The notes under the pieces are model-generated. The model did not search any database, was not told the DNA's origin, and saw only the letters and a program-made list of their open reading frames with translations. Positions 34,781 through 46,900 of a DNA stretch of 64,000 bases are shown one piece after another. Position 1 is the first letter of the stretch. Each line of letters begins with the position of its first letter. Source of the DNA: Membranipora membranacea (taxonomy: Eukaryota; Bryozoa; Gymnolaemata; Cheilostomatida; Membraniporidae); assembly GCA_914767715.1 (NCBI GenBank), contig OU612074.1, forward strand, positions 4,853,501 through 4,917,500. Reading direction: 5' to 3'. The position numbers and the translations under genes are program-made.

Positions 34781-34877
34781 GTCGTACGTGTGCAGTATAC
34801 AGTGTACATTGTACGGTGCAATTACACTTTACATACACTGTGCGTACGTACACTGTACGGTCGTACGTGTACAGTGT
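34781..34877. repeat. GTAC/TACA-rich near-palindromic island
   Basis: GTCGTACGTGTGCAG (34781-34795) recurs as GGTCGTACGTGTACAG (from 34859). CACTGTAC (34851-34858) pairs with GTACAGTG (34869-34876). CGTACG and GTAC occur repeatedly. Open frames appear on both strands because of the symmetry; neither is credible as coding. Confidence 0.6.
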
Positions 34878-35178
34878 TCTCCTCTTCATTCGGACTTCGT
34901 AATTCAGAACTTCTGGTCTCAATGCATTCTAATGCCACCTAACTCAGATTAATCGTCTAGTTAGAACAGAATCTGGTGATCCTCAATATTTTATTTTATA
35001 GCTTTTGGATGTTTGACTGGTTGATAATTTAAAGAAATACGTGTTACGCATTACCTGGTGAATACTCAAGTTGTAAATTGACTAAGCGCCCCTAAAGTTA
35101 TGAGTAGATGGGTAGTATACTCAAAGTTAACTGTTGAGAGAGAGGAATTAGGCTAAGATTAATTCAGGCCACATTCTG

Positions 35179-35273
35179 CATAGGCATCTGGAGTTACAAG
35201 CATGTCCAGTATCAACCACCCCCTTTCAGAGGGTGGTTGATACTGAACATGCTTGTAACTCCAGATGCCTATG
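35179..35273. mobile_element. 95-bp snap-back element with perfect 8-bp TSD
   Basis: It begins CATAGGCATCTGGAGTTACA and ends with the inverse TGTAACTCCAGATGCCTATG. The arms continue inward through the CAACCACCC / GGGTGGTTG stem to a loop of a few bases. A perfect 8-bp direct repeat ACATTCTG flanks it (35171-35178 and 35274-35281), typical of hAT-type insertion. It has the same end family as 5520-5738. Confidence 0.82.
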
Positions 35274-37592
35274 ACATTCTGATGGGTGAAAACCGATAAT
35301 TGTGTGTCATAATTCCACTGCTAACAAATTCTAGGGTCCCTCGAAAGAATTGTTTTAGGGAAGATTATTTTCCCTGTTGTCATAGTAGCAGATTGTTTTT
35401 CTGACCATCTAAACTTAGAAAAAAACTTGGTTATGATGGATATGAATTTAATAACCAATGGTTCAAATTAAAGGACGCAGCCCAGAAACGATAGATCAGC
35501 ATGGATCGTATAAGGGTGAGTGACTGAAATCGAGCATGTGCATGAAAAACCTTGCCTCCTAAAACCCGAGCATGAAACCAAGTTTTCTGAAGAAAGCAGA
35601 CTAACAAAGCCTGCATGATGTAGGTCCTGCATTATTCTACCACCATAACCACCTGCTAGCAAAGCAATCAGAGCTGGATCAGACATTATAGCTGGTACCA
35701 TCTGATACGGCCCCTTTGTGTTCAGCATAGTCTGAGCCCCCCCTCAGACTCTTGCCCATCCAACACTTCCCCCCACCCCTGACTTACTTCAGTATTTATC
35801 ACCAAACATATGGAGCTCTAGACATGATAACATTTTGAGAAAACTTAAACATGCTGACTATGAGAAATTGCATGTTACTCCTCTATGGCTGACAATGTTT
35901 CGCATGTAGTTAGGTGTCAAAGCAGTGGTAATTTAACATATTTCCCAGATGGCTCATAGCCATAGGTACAATACTTAGCGTGCAAACGAAAGGTTACTGC
36001 AAGTTATAGCCAGATTAATATGTTTTTGAACTTGAGTATTCTGTGAAGCAGACTATGGTAATGTTACTGAATGTATATAGCTGTTATCAGTGATGTCATT
36101 TAGTTGGATTCATGATGCATCAGATCAGAGTCTGCCAAAAATGAGATCAAACAGCATGCTATTGGGTGCTTTGTGGTAATTTACCATCCAAAACAAAAAA
36201 CATTGTATTGTGTGAAACAACAGCTTTGCAACATACTTGTATGTGAATGACAAATAAACCAATCAATCAAATCAACTGTGCCCATTGGTGTTACTCGGAA
36301 ATATAGGATCAAAGCTTTTGTGTGGACATGGGTCAGACAAATCTAAAAATTGGTATGGTTGTTGATATTATTGTGTTTGACTGCAACTGTACACTGTAAT
36401 GGAAATCAAAAATCCTAAAATCACAGTCTCGAGGTTTTGTCCTCACATACCAGAGAGTTATATTACTGGCACGCATTCCTCTTCTCATGTATTATCGACC
36501 GTATAACTCATGAATGAATGACCCGCAGATACCTCTCCATACTCCCCTTACCTCAAACTCGCCCCTAATCTTCTCCTCATAGTTATCTCAAACCTGCTGG
36601 TATACTAGATCTGCCATAAGAACTAAATTGTTGTGTATCTGAGCTCCATAGAAATTGTTTATCACTGGTACACTCATGCAGGCATGTAGAACATGACATC
36701 ACAATAGATATAATTGTGGTATTTTTTATCTTGTAAAAGTTTGCTACACACAGAAGCCTTTTTTATCTTTAAATGTCATCAGAGATAGCAACACATAATG
36801 ACACATGTTAGTAGCCACTTAAGCACTGAACAACAAACTCAAACTCAAGATTATCAGCAGCAAAGTGTAATCTGAAGGAGTCTGGCTAACTATCGGTCTG
36901 TGTGCAAGGGTACAGGACAGTTATCGCATGCAAACCATATTATGAGCCTTAGTAGGAAACACTGTACTTTAATTTGTTGACCCTGCATGGCAGTGCTTTG
37001 CATCATAGTAGAGCAGTGAGTTTCCTGATGTCAACTGCAGAGCAGTTCTATCTCCATGAATTAAAGTTAATTTCGACCTATATTGGTATATTAGTAGTAG
37101 GGGATTCATCATTCTCCCAGTACAGTAAATTTATTGTCTCAATATAAGACCTAAATTTGCCTGCAGAGCTTGACAGCTTGTTATATAACTTTATCTAACA
37201 GTCCTCATGTCCTCAGTCTAATATTAATGATCTAATCACGGCCTCAGAAGCATGATCCAGTACAGCCTGATTCTGCAGCGGCAGCACCCAACTAATGAAG
37301 CACAATTGGACACCACAGTCCCCTTGGGCAGCAGAAAATCATCAGTGTTATAACCATGTGATTTGAGCAAGGGGCCTCAGGGTTATTATTGCTGATTGAA
37401 ACAAACTGTAAAAAACTAAACGGCACACTTTATCAACATGTAAAATCTTAGCTGGGGTCATTGCTCTGAGCTTTTATTATCCATGAATATCTGTTCAAAG
37501 CAGCTCCGTGAAACACAAAACATTACTACTGTGATTAGGCCAGATTTGTTGATGGGTATTCTGCTCGATGTTCATGAGATAGTGAGCTATTG

Positions 37593-37621
37593 GCAGAGAC
37601 TATGATGTCTATAGTCTCTGC
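37593..37621. repeat. Perfect 11-bp-arm hairpin
   Basis: GCAGAGACTAT-GATGTCT-ATAGTCTCTGC. No neighbouring gene explains it. Confidence 0.6.
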
Positions 37622-37678
37622 TAGTAATCTGAGTCCAAGACTCTTCCTCCGTCCGACGGCCCGTACCTTGCCTGAGCT

Positions 37679-37726
37679 ATTAGTTTGTTGGGCAATCAAA
37701 CCATTAGTTTGTTGGGCAATCAAACC
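37679..37726. repeat. Two perfect 24-bp tandem units
   Basis: The unit starts ATTAGTTTGTTGGGCAATCA and is repeated once with no mismatch. Confidence 0.85.
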
Positions 37727-39838
37727 GAAAAATACTCGCTTTGAAACAGTATGCAGAACTGCCTAAGCCCCTCACTGCCCTTCTTTTCTCTCAGCTCAAT
37801 TCTTATCATCCCTTGTCTTCTTCAGCCATACTTGTTGTGAGCAGCATATCATCACATCATAATTGTAAAAGCATGCCTATGTCACAATAAAATCTATTAT
37901 ATTTAAACTAAAAAATCCATCAAAAAGTCAAAAGGGCGTGCAAGATCAGCGCATCTCTCAATAACTTCTCAAGAAGCGCTGCCAAATAAATGATGTGAAG
38001 AAATAGTCTGGAATGTAAACAAGGATAAATCTGCTGATCCAAGGTCAATACTTAGTTGTTTATCAGTCAGCACTGGTGAAAAAGTAGTCTGCTGGATTCA
38101 TCAGGGCTCCCTGGATGCATGAGGAACTTTTGCAATGATGTTTTCTGTAATGTCAAACATGCAAATCAGCAGCTGTTGTTGTTCGATTCTTGTCATATAT
38201 TTATCTGTCGTCGCTATATTTCCTCATAGGCCAAGTTCAAGGAAAATTGCAAGTCAAAACAGGTCACGTACACTTACCAAAATCACTGATCATAGACTTC
38301 AGATGGTCATAATCATGGTTTTGTCGTGTATGAAAAATGTGAGAGAAAAGATATCAATTTTAAGCTGTGAACATCCCCGTTTTTGTATTTGGCTAAACTG
38401 GGAGTTTTTCTTTGTGTAGACCGTAGACCTCAAAAGTAAAAAATAGACATCATGCTGATAGGCCTAAGATTTAAAAAAATAAAATTTTTATTGTTAAGTC
38501 TAAGATGTTTGCGTAGTCATGCAGTGAATGTATTAATGTGATGCAGAGGGCTGAAATTACAAATGGGAGTCCAAGTCTCTCCCGTCCTGATGATGGAAGG
38601 TGCACTTGTACGGTAACCAGATCCTTCTCTTCCTCATAGGAGGCGTTTTGATTGCACCAATGCAAGTAGATCCTATTTTGCCAGCGTATATTTTAATCCC
38701 CCAATTAAACATCAAAAGTCAAATCAAATAAAGAAACTTTCAATTAAAATGCAGAGTCATCCTGACGTTGCCCTCTCTGTCTCTCTCTCTGAGCACAATG
38801 GCTCCTAAATTTAACTCCTATCCTCTGCTGTCTATTTGGTAGATCAGTTATTTCCTCAATATGGATTACAACAAGTTCCCTAATCAAAAAACAATTTGAC
38901 TTAGCAGTTTACAACAAGCCTTGCAAAATACAGGATCTTGCAATTATTGTTCCGGTAATTCAGGAAAAAAATTATTTTTCAGAATCTTTATCTATGCAGC
39001 AATGCTATAGTGAATAGTTAGCTAATGAACACCATCTTTTTCCTATCATATTATGCCACCAAGAATCATAGAGCACTACCCGGACAATGGTGGACAATTA
39101 TAGACATGAGAGCAATGAGAGCACTTGGTCTGACCTGCCAGCCAGTCTGTACTTGATTAGGGTCAGAGCAGAGGAGTTCTGGTTACTACAGCTTTCCCGC
39201 TGCTATGTCTGTTAGGAGAGGGGAGGCTTTTCCAGTTAATCTATTGAAATCAAATTACATTGGTCAGTTTAAAAAAGGGAAGACAACTTTGGTTAACATG
39301 AGGTGTGTGGACTATACTTTTGTACATACAGGGGGGTGTAACGCAGTTATGACATCAACTGATCCATTAGTACTTTTTGGTTAATGAATAGGTCCCAAAA
39401 GGATAGTAGGAGGTGGCATCACTCAACCACAAGGCACTTGAATCATTAGGGCGCCTTACAAAGCATGACAATTATGTCTTCTAGTTTTAACCTGAAAATT
39501 GTGCAGCGATCACAACGTCACAGATCTGTCCTGATACACTTTCTAGAATGTCACATAATTGAGTTACTATTAAAAATAGCCGATTTTGTTGTACAAGCTG
39601 ATCTTTTAGCGCACGATGAATGAGAAAATTACATATAAAAAAGTTGGCAGCAGTCAAGGATAACTCAATTGTAGGGAGATTTAACTCAAGGGCAGCAAGC
39701 AGATAATTCACTTACCGAGTGATTGATTTTACTTTGGTGTCGTTGCGTCATGAGATGATCATTTCTAGGAATAGTTTGAGGGGTTTTATATTATCGTTTT
39801 TTTGGCTCATGCACTGACTTTTTACATTTCACTGCAAC

Positions 39839-39877
39839 ATGTCAACGCTGCTGGAGAACCATGAGAGTTGTTGGAAG
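39839..39877 (+). other. Possible upstream first coding exon of the glutamate transporter
   Basis: An ATG opens 13 codons (MSTLLENHESCWK) and runs into a donor AAG|GTAGGA in phase 0. The next acceptor (ATTATTGTAG| at 40880) is followed by 33 bases open in phase 0 up to the transporter's ATG at 40914. Splicing would add 24 residues to the N-terminus. It is equally possible that the segment is 5'UTR or chance. Confidence 0.35.
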
Positions 39878-40880
39878 GTAGGATTTAGTCTCAATGTTGG
39901 GGGTGAGAAACTTTCTAATGGAAGAACTTTGGAGACTTGTATTTCAGATTATCCTTTCTCTAAATATCGTGCTTGTATTAGGATGCGGAAGAAGCATCGA
40001 TAAGGTGCGCCTTGAGTTATTTAATGTCTCGTCACGGAGCTTCGCAGCTCCTTCGGTGTGCCTACTGACACACCCAGAGTGTTTACTTAGTCTTTCATCG
40101 TCTGTTTGCAAAATACAGGATTATGGTCCTTCTGCTTCTTAGTATAAACTTTCTCAAGGGCTTACTTCTGTCTAATGACGCAGTCATCACACCAGATACA
40201 TGGGAAATTAAGAATTGTCAACACTGATAATATTAGACAAAATCAGTGAAGTATTTCTATTTCCTGTAGCTGGCAATTCATCAATTATACACTTCCTAGG
40301 CCGCAGTGCAATAAAGTATGAAGAAAGTTTTTTTTTATCGCCTGCATAAGAGTTATACGCCTGGACTCTTAAGGTTCACCCGCTTGCATGGGCATGTTAC
40401 TTCTAGATAAAATGCAGTGGTGTCACTGTAAACTCTGAATAATAAACTCTGTTTTGGATTAGCTTACACTTAATCGAAGTGACTCTCAATCTTAAAATGA
40501 CCATTTTCTCTCTTTTTCATTGCATTCTCAATGGTACCACGAATATTGAGGGTAGGGAAAGAGGTGCGAGGACGATGACGAAGTTGCTTGGCTTGGTTAC
40601 CCCGACCAAGTCACATGTGAACTGCCACCTCAAATCATAAATGTTTGGCATTTCTAAAATGTGATAGTGGTAGTGATAGTGGTTAGTCTTAGTGCTTTGA
40701 CGGCTGGAGTTAGTGGCATTGCATTATCAAACACTCATTTTGAAAAATATTTATGATTTATTGTGATATAGTGAGCGTGATTTTGCATATTATTATAGGT
40801 TGTCACAGATCATAACCTTCACTTTACCGAATGACCACCATGATTTTAATTTATATCAGACAATTTTGATATTATTGTAG

Positions 40881-40913
40881 AGGATAAGAGAGGAGGCGCG
40901 AGAGAGAGGAAAC
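40881..40913 (+). other. 5' part of the transporter's first exon, UTR or coding
   Basis: It follows a good acceptor at 40879-40880 and is open in frame with ATG 40914 (RIREEARERGN). The acceptor shows that at least one exon lies upstream. Confidence 0.5.
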
Positions 40914-43900
40914 ATGGCCAGGACGTCGATTAAGGACAGCCAATGTGCTGCCGGTACATCTAAAGTATGGAACTACCTAAAGGCTCACTCAGAAAATGTG
41001 CTCCTTGTGTTACTGATATTCTTCATGGGAATCGGTATATTGATGGGATTGCTATTGAGGGGAGTCAACCCGCCCCTCAATGCTCAGCAGGTATGTATGT
41101 ACGGTTGCATTTGGGTATTATTAACAAATCGCTTAACTTTTAGCCTTGTATTCAGGTCGTAGTTCTTTACTTTATATGAAGTTCCCAGACTTTTGCCCCT
41201 CGCCCGATTGCCTTGTATCGGAAGATAAATTTGTTGATTAACTATATGTAACGCAATGTCAACAACTAATGGATTGCGATAACAGAAAGTGGTCCTTATC
41301 TTTAACTACTGCATGTTAGTGTCATTTGCCTAAAGACACACCCTCATATCACAATGTAAGGATCTATCCTTACCCTGTATACAAATTTTGTAGAGAGAAC
41401 TGGCAACACAAATAGTTGAGAAAGCCCTTGTGTAAGCGCTCAAACTTTGCCTGGCTAGCTGGTAATGGCATTTCATTATCAACCACTCTTTCCCAAAAAA
41501 AAAGTGATTGGTAATGACATGTCACCACAAACTATCCTGACACAGGTTGAGGGCTTAAACTAATGAAGCCCATATATAATATCAATGTCTTGGCTCAGTA
41601 ACACTGACTGTCCTTGTGAGCAGAGAAATTAATATCGATAAATTGTCCCTCCTATCTTGCAAAATAATTTGAGAATTCACAAGATCACACAACATTATGT
41701 TTTTGTAGATCATGTTCCTGGCGTTCCCGGGTGATCTACTCATGAGAATGCTGAAGATGATGATTTTACCGCTGATCATCTCGAGCCTGATCGCCGGACT
41801 GGCTAACCTTGACATGGGATCGAGTGGAAGAATGGGAGGTCGAGCTGTGCTCTACTATATGTCTACTACTCTCCTCGCTGTTATACTCGGTAAGATAAAA
41901 GTAATTATATAATGCAATAAAATATAATATAAATATTATAATATTACATATATGTCTACTACGCTACTCGCTGTTATACTCGGTAATATCATCAATAATT
42001 GTGTAACATAATGCTAATAAACATAATCTAAATAATATCTTGTTAGATAGTTTAATATAATATAGGCCTAAATGCTATAATATAATATTGTATAATACAT
42101 CTACTGCTCTACTTGCTGTTATACTTGGCAAGAGCTCTCTTACCATGGAAACCATATTAATATAATAATGATGACATATAATATGTCATAACGTAAAATA
42201 ATACAATATAGATAATATTAAATAGTATAGAATTATGTAATATTATGATATAATATCTATACTACTCTACTTGTTGTCAGGCTCTGCAACATATCTAAAA
42301 CAATGAAAACACTAATAATATAATAAATACATTTTCATGTATCTAACCAGTCTACCAATGTGATACCAATGAGGTTGTCATGTACTTATGAGAAAAAAAG
42401 TGTGTGATATTGTTTGGGCGAGCTTTGACGCCAAAAATGACAATAATAAAACATGTTACATGAAATTAGCTGAGCATGTTGACTATAAATCAATTTTAAT
42501 GTTTCATGTAACTTACTTTCCCCCCACTCACCCTGGACAGATCAAGGTTCTGGTGCACTTTTTTTAAGCTATCATGGAGAACATAAATAACATTTTCTGA
42601 AAAGGGTGATTTAACTTTAAAACTTTAATGATCAATGGGAGTAAAAATACCGATCAAATTGCATCAAGCTGAAGGGGGAAATCTTTCTTTTGTTTGCATC
42701 AAATTTCCATGTAGCATGCGAGATTGATAAATGAGGAGGGAAAAATAATGGTTTCCCCTTGTATATGTTATCTAAATGTTGGCCAATGTTGTATGAGTGA
42801 GACAACAGTTTCTTAGTAATGTTCCTTTGATAATCTTCTCACATGTCAGGCCTGTAGTTCTAAGAGAGGAAGGAGACACTGCCTCCCCTAGAATGCTTTA
42901 TATTATGACCTAAAACAATATAATTGAGTGATCCATGTCAGAATTAGCATATTTCGGACTTTTATTTGCTATTTATTTGATTTTATATTTATTTATTATT
43001 TATATTTATACGCTTATAGTATACGGGGCTGTTGCCTGCATTTGTGAATGTCCCCCTTGGAGCTGCCACTGGATCACCAGTGAATGGGATTGGCCGGAAT
43101 GCAGCAAAACTTGATTTAGCCTTCCATTGAGTGACCATATTTTTATCTCTAAGTGATACGTCACCATCATGTGGATAGGATGATTGTCACACTGGTAACA
43201 TGTCAACTAAAAATATTGCCTAGTAATCAGTGCTATCATTTTGACATCTGACCTCAAAGTTTCTGATAAGAACTAAGGGTCAAAAAAGACAACATGAGCT
43301 AGGACATTTACTAGTAGCACAAATTGTTGTCAATTAGGCAATTCTGTGATTATTCAGTCAACACCTAGTGGGACTCCCAAAACTCTCATCCCCCCCTCCC
43401 CCGCCCTGTACCTCATTTCTGAATTACCTACGATTGAGAAGCAAATTTTTCTTGGAAAAGATAGCCATCCAAATTATGTTTAGAGATAGTATTTAAATAT
43501 TTTAATGTAATGTTAATGATAATATAATAATGATAGATTGTGACAACTCCGAATCATTGACTGACAGAAAAACAGAAACATTCCATGATGATGATGACAA
43601 AGCTAAAATAAACAATGTTAGAATTGAATGCTGATGGCCTGGATAAGGTTTCATAAAGACATTAGTTAGGGTGACTGAATTTTAACGAACTAAACTATAG
43701 TGGTGTATTATAGATTTACCTGGGTAGATAACTCTCTTTTTGCTGTCAGGGAGAGTGTTACGATCCACTCTTTTAACTACCATATTCTGTGTTCAATTGT
43801 ACTAGAGTGTATTTCATCTTGTTATGTATTGATATTAACGTAATCCACTGTTGATTTGTTTGAAGGTATAATCTTGGTTGTGACGATCAAACCCGGTGAG

Positions 43901-46900
43901 AGGGCAGACTTAGCTACGCTAGAGAGAGAAGATGGCGCTCCAAGGATGGTCGTCACGTCCGATAAAATCCTCGATCTTGTCAGGTAAGCTAATACTCACA
44001 ACTGCAAAGCGCTCAGAGATGAACTAGATAACCACCAAACTCTTAGCCAATTTGTTGCACTGGCTCAATCAACGCCAACACATTGTCTACCAAACTCTCA
44101 CAGTTAAAGCATGTTCACACTAAGAAAACCCCCACCATAGAGTCAAAGAGATCAATGAGCTGAAGCTACGATGTAAACAATTCTTTGCTACAGCATATTT
44201 CCATTTATTGAAAACTAGCAGGGAAAAGGATGGTTACAAATTGTTTACAGAGTTGCCGACTTATAAGTCATAATGTCATATTTGGTGTCAAGATGCTCAC
44301 AGATTGCTGACTAACCGATCTACACCATTACCATAGGAGCCATCTCATCAATATGCAGATACATCCCTGTACTCCTTGTAGATTGTGATAGGCATGACAT
44401 GTTGTTTTCATCCATCCAACTTTGTTTAAATTTGACACAATATATCTTACCATATTAATCAGATTATATCTAATTATTTATCACTTAACACATACTATGC
44501 AAATATATACATCCAACGGAAATACGAAAATTTATCATCAAAACATCCTTATTACAGTCAGGATGTAGTTTGAGCCCCCCCCCCCTCTTCCCCTTCATTC
44601 TGACCACTCCCCAAAGCGACCGGTGCTGTTTCTCTGCGTTTATTAGCTTCTTTAACGGAATACTACACAATGATGTTATTCTTGCAGATCAATGTTCCCC
44701 TCTGCACAGACTTCTCTAACACCATATGATAGGTGATAATTTATTCTTGTAGATCGATGTTCCCCGATAATTTAGTCAGCGCTACATTCACACAGGTGGA
44801 GACAACTTATGATATATTTAACTGTTCTGAGCCAGACGCTCCCTCAAAGTGTGCTGAACCGTATCTGATCACAAGAGCCAGTAAGTAATAGATTCACTTA
44901 CAGAAATATTCCTGCAGCACCATGGTTTATAACATGTCTATGGTGTATAAATGGTCCAATATATCTGCGGTCTCTAGCATCTCTGCCGCACTTTGGTGTA
45001 TATCATGTGTATGGTGTATATGTGGTCCAATATATCTGCATTCCTGGTCACTAGCGCTTTACTGGTAAGCCTGAAGCAGCTCAAGGGGTACCAACTCCAA
45101 TACAGGCAATTTGGATCTAGTAATTTACCATGTCAACCCTAAGTAACAAGGAAACTAACACAACGTCCAGATACATATATACACATAGGGATTAGAGCCC
45201 AAAACGCAAATTTTCGATTTGCTTGTATGAATTGCGAGTTGGAAAAAAATAGACATTTGAAGGAAATGTCTTGGAGAGATGACATTTAGAAGGAGGCGAA
45301 TCTTTACATTATTTGAAAATTGTGTTTGTTCTCTCATAATTTTGCAATATAGAAATTTATCAGTCCTCCTATAAGTTGCCGCCAAACTGCCAAATTGCCA
45401 AGTATCTGTTCTCATTATTTTGCCACTTAGAGGTTTTTTAAGCCGTCATGAAGACTTAAATGAACATTGAGCTGATAATAATAGAATGCTTGCTTGGTCA
45501 TAAGAGTGTTGTCAAAAGGCTTTAATTGCAACATATATCAGGATGTGAGCTAAAAAAAACCAGAAAACGGGATGGAGACGTATCAATAAAGTGGGACTTA
45601 CAAACATCCGTATTGAGTGAGATTGAGTATACCACATAGATCAAATAAAGTAGGGAATAGCTAACACATAACTGTCTTCAGCACATTGTGGGAGGTCCTT
45701 TTTCTCCGTTAGATTTCACAGACTTACCAGCCATGCACACTGACATCGAGACTACAGTATTATCATGTGTATCCCTGATCGTTTGAATTAATTTAGTACG
45801 CGTACCTAACATGTACCCACCCCTAATTAGTAAAATTAAACTCGAGTCGTCACAACAGATTCCTTGTGATAGTACTCATACTAAGTGAATTAGATCGCTC
45901 TCTATCGATCAGAGATATACATGCAATAGTATATAACATCATCAGTGTGGCCATGACCAGTTACAACTTATCTCTGTTATGTTCTCAGAATCCGAAGGTG
46001 AAGGCATGTACTACACTCAGACAGTGATCAATAAGAGTGGACTAAACATACTGGGCCTTCTGGTCTTCTCTATAGCCTTCGGTATAATACTGGGAGGTAT
46101 GGGAGAGCAGGGTAAACCTCTCAAAGACTTCTTCAACTGTCTCAGTGAGGCTTCTATGAGACTGGTCAACCTAATCATCTGGTGAGATAGTAACATCATT
46201 TCATCTATAACTATTATGAGTTGGCCGTCGGATGGGAAGGGCAATAGTCTGGGGGCTCAGACTCTGTGATAACATATGTCAATCGCATGGTGTTGCAAGC
46301 CCTAGAAGAGTAAAATACTAGCTAGAGTTAACATTAGCTGGTACGAAATTTTGTCTAGCTGGCGCAGGAGTGTGTTAAAGGTAAAGAGACAGAGTATATG
46401 TAAGCTAGCCCCAAAAAACCTATTTCAAGCGTAAAATAGGAAACTTTTCCATCTTGTAATTGCTTGACTCCTCTTGGGTAATTATCGGGCTCCAGTGCAG
46501 TCTATCAGACAAGTTTGGCATCCATGTTTACTGACTTGTGCTGGAAAATGGCAACACTTTAATGAGATGACAAAGAGCCAACCCGAATAGAAAAGTAAAA
46601 TGGAATGGGTCAACAGATAATATAGCAGAATAAGAAGAGTCCATGATATTTGCTTTATCTTACAGGTACTCACCGATCGGAGTCTGCTTTTTAATCGCCA
46701 ACAAACTTGTCGGAATCCCAGACTTAGGACAGATCTTAGTTAGCCTTGGATTCTACATGCTGACTGTATTGGTTGGGCTGTTCATACATGGACTCATTGT
46801 CATACCCCTAATCTACTTCGTGTTCACAAGAAAGAACCCATTCAGATATATGAAGGGTGTGATACAAGCTTATGTGACGGCATTTGCGACAGCATCTAGG

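Larger units (their letters stand above)
28700..39838. other. 11-kb stretch with no defensible gene
   Basis: Apart from orphan exon candidate A at 30028-30103, I found no exon chain. Long frames at 34023-34479 (-), 35468-35728 (-) and 38135-38419 (+) lack splice support, domain signal and codon bias. Contents include diverged duplicated blocks (about 32086-32170 with 32838-32925), the palindromes at 33856-33909 and 35179-35273, the GTAC-rich island at 34781-34877, and a perfect 24-bp tandem repeat at 37679-37726. Confidence 0.45.
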
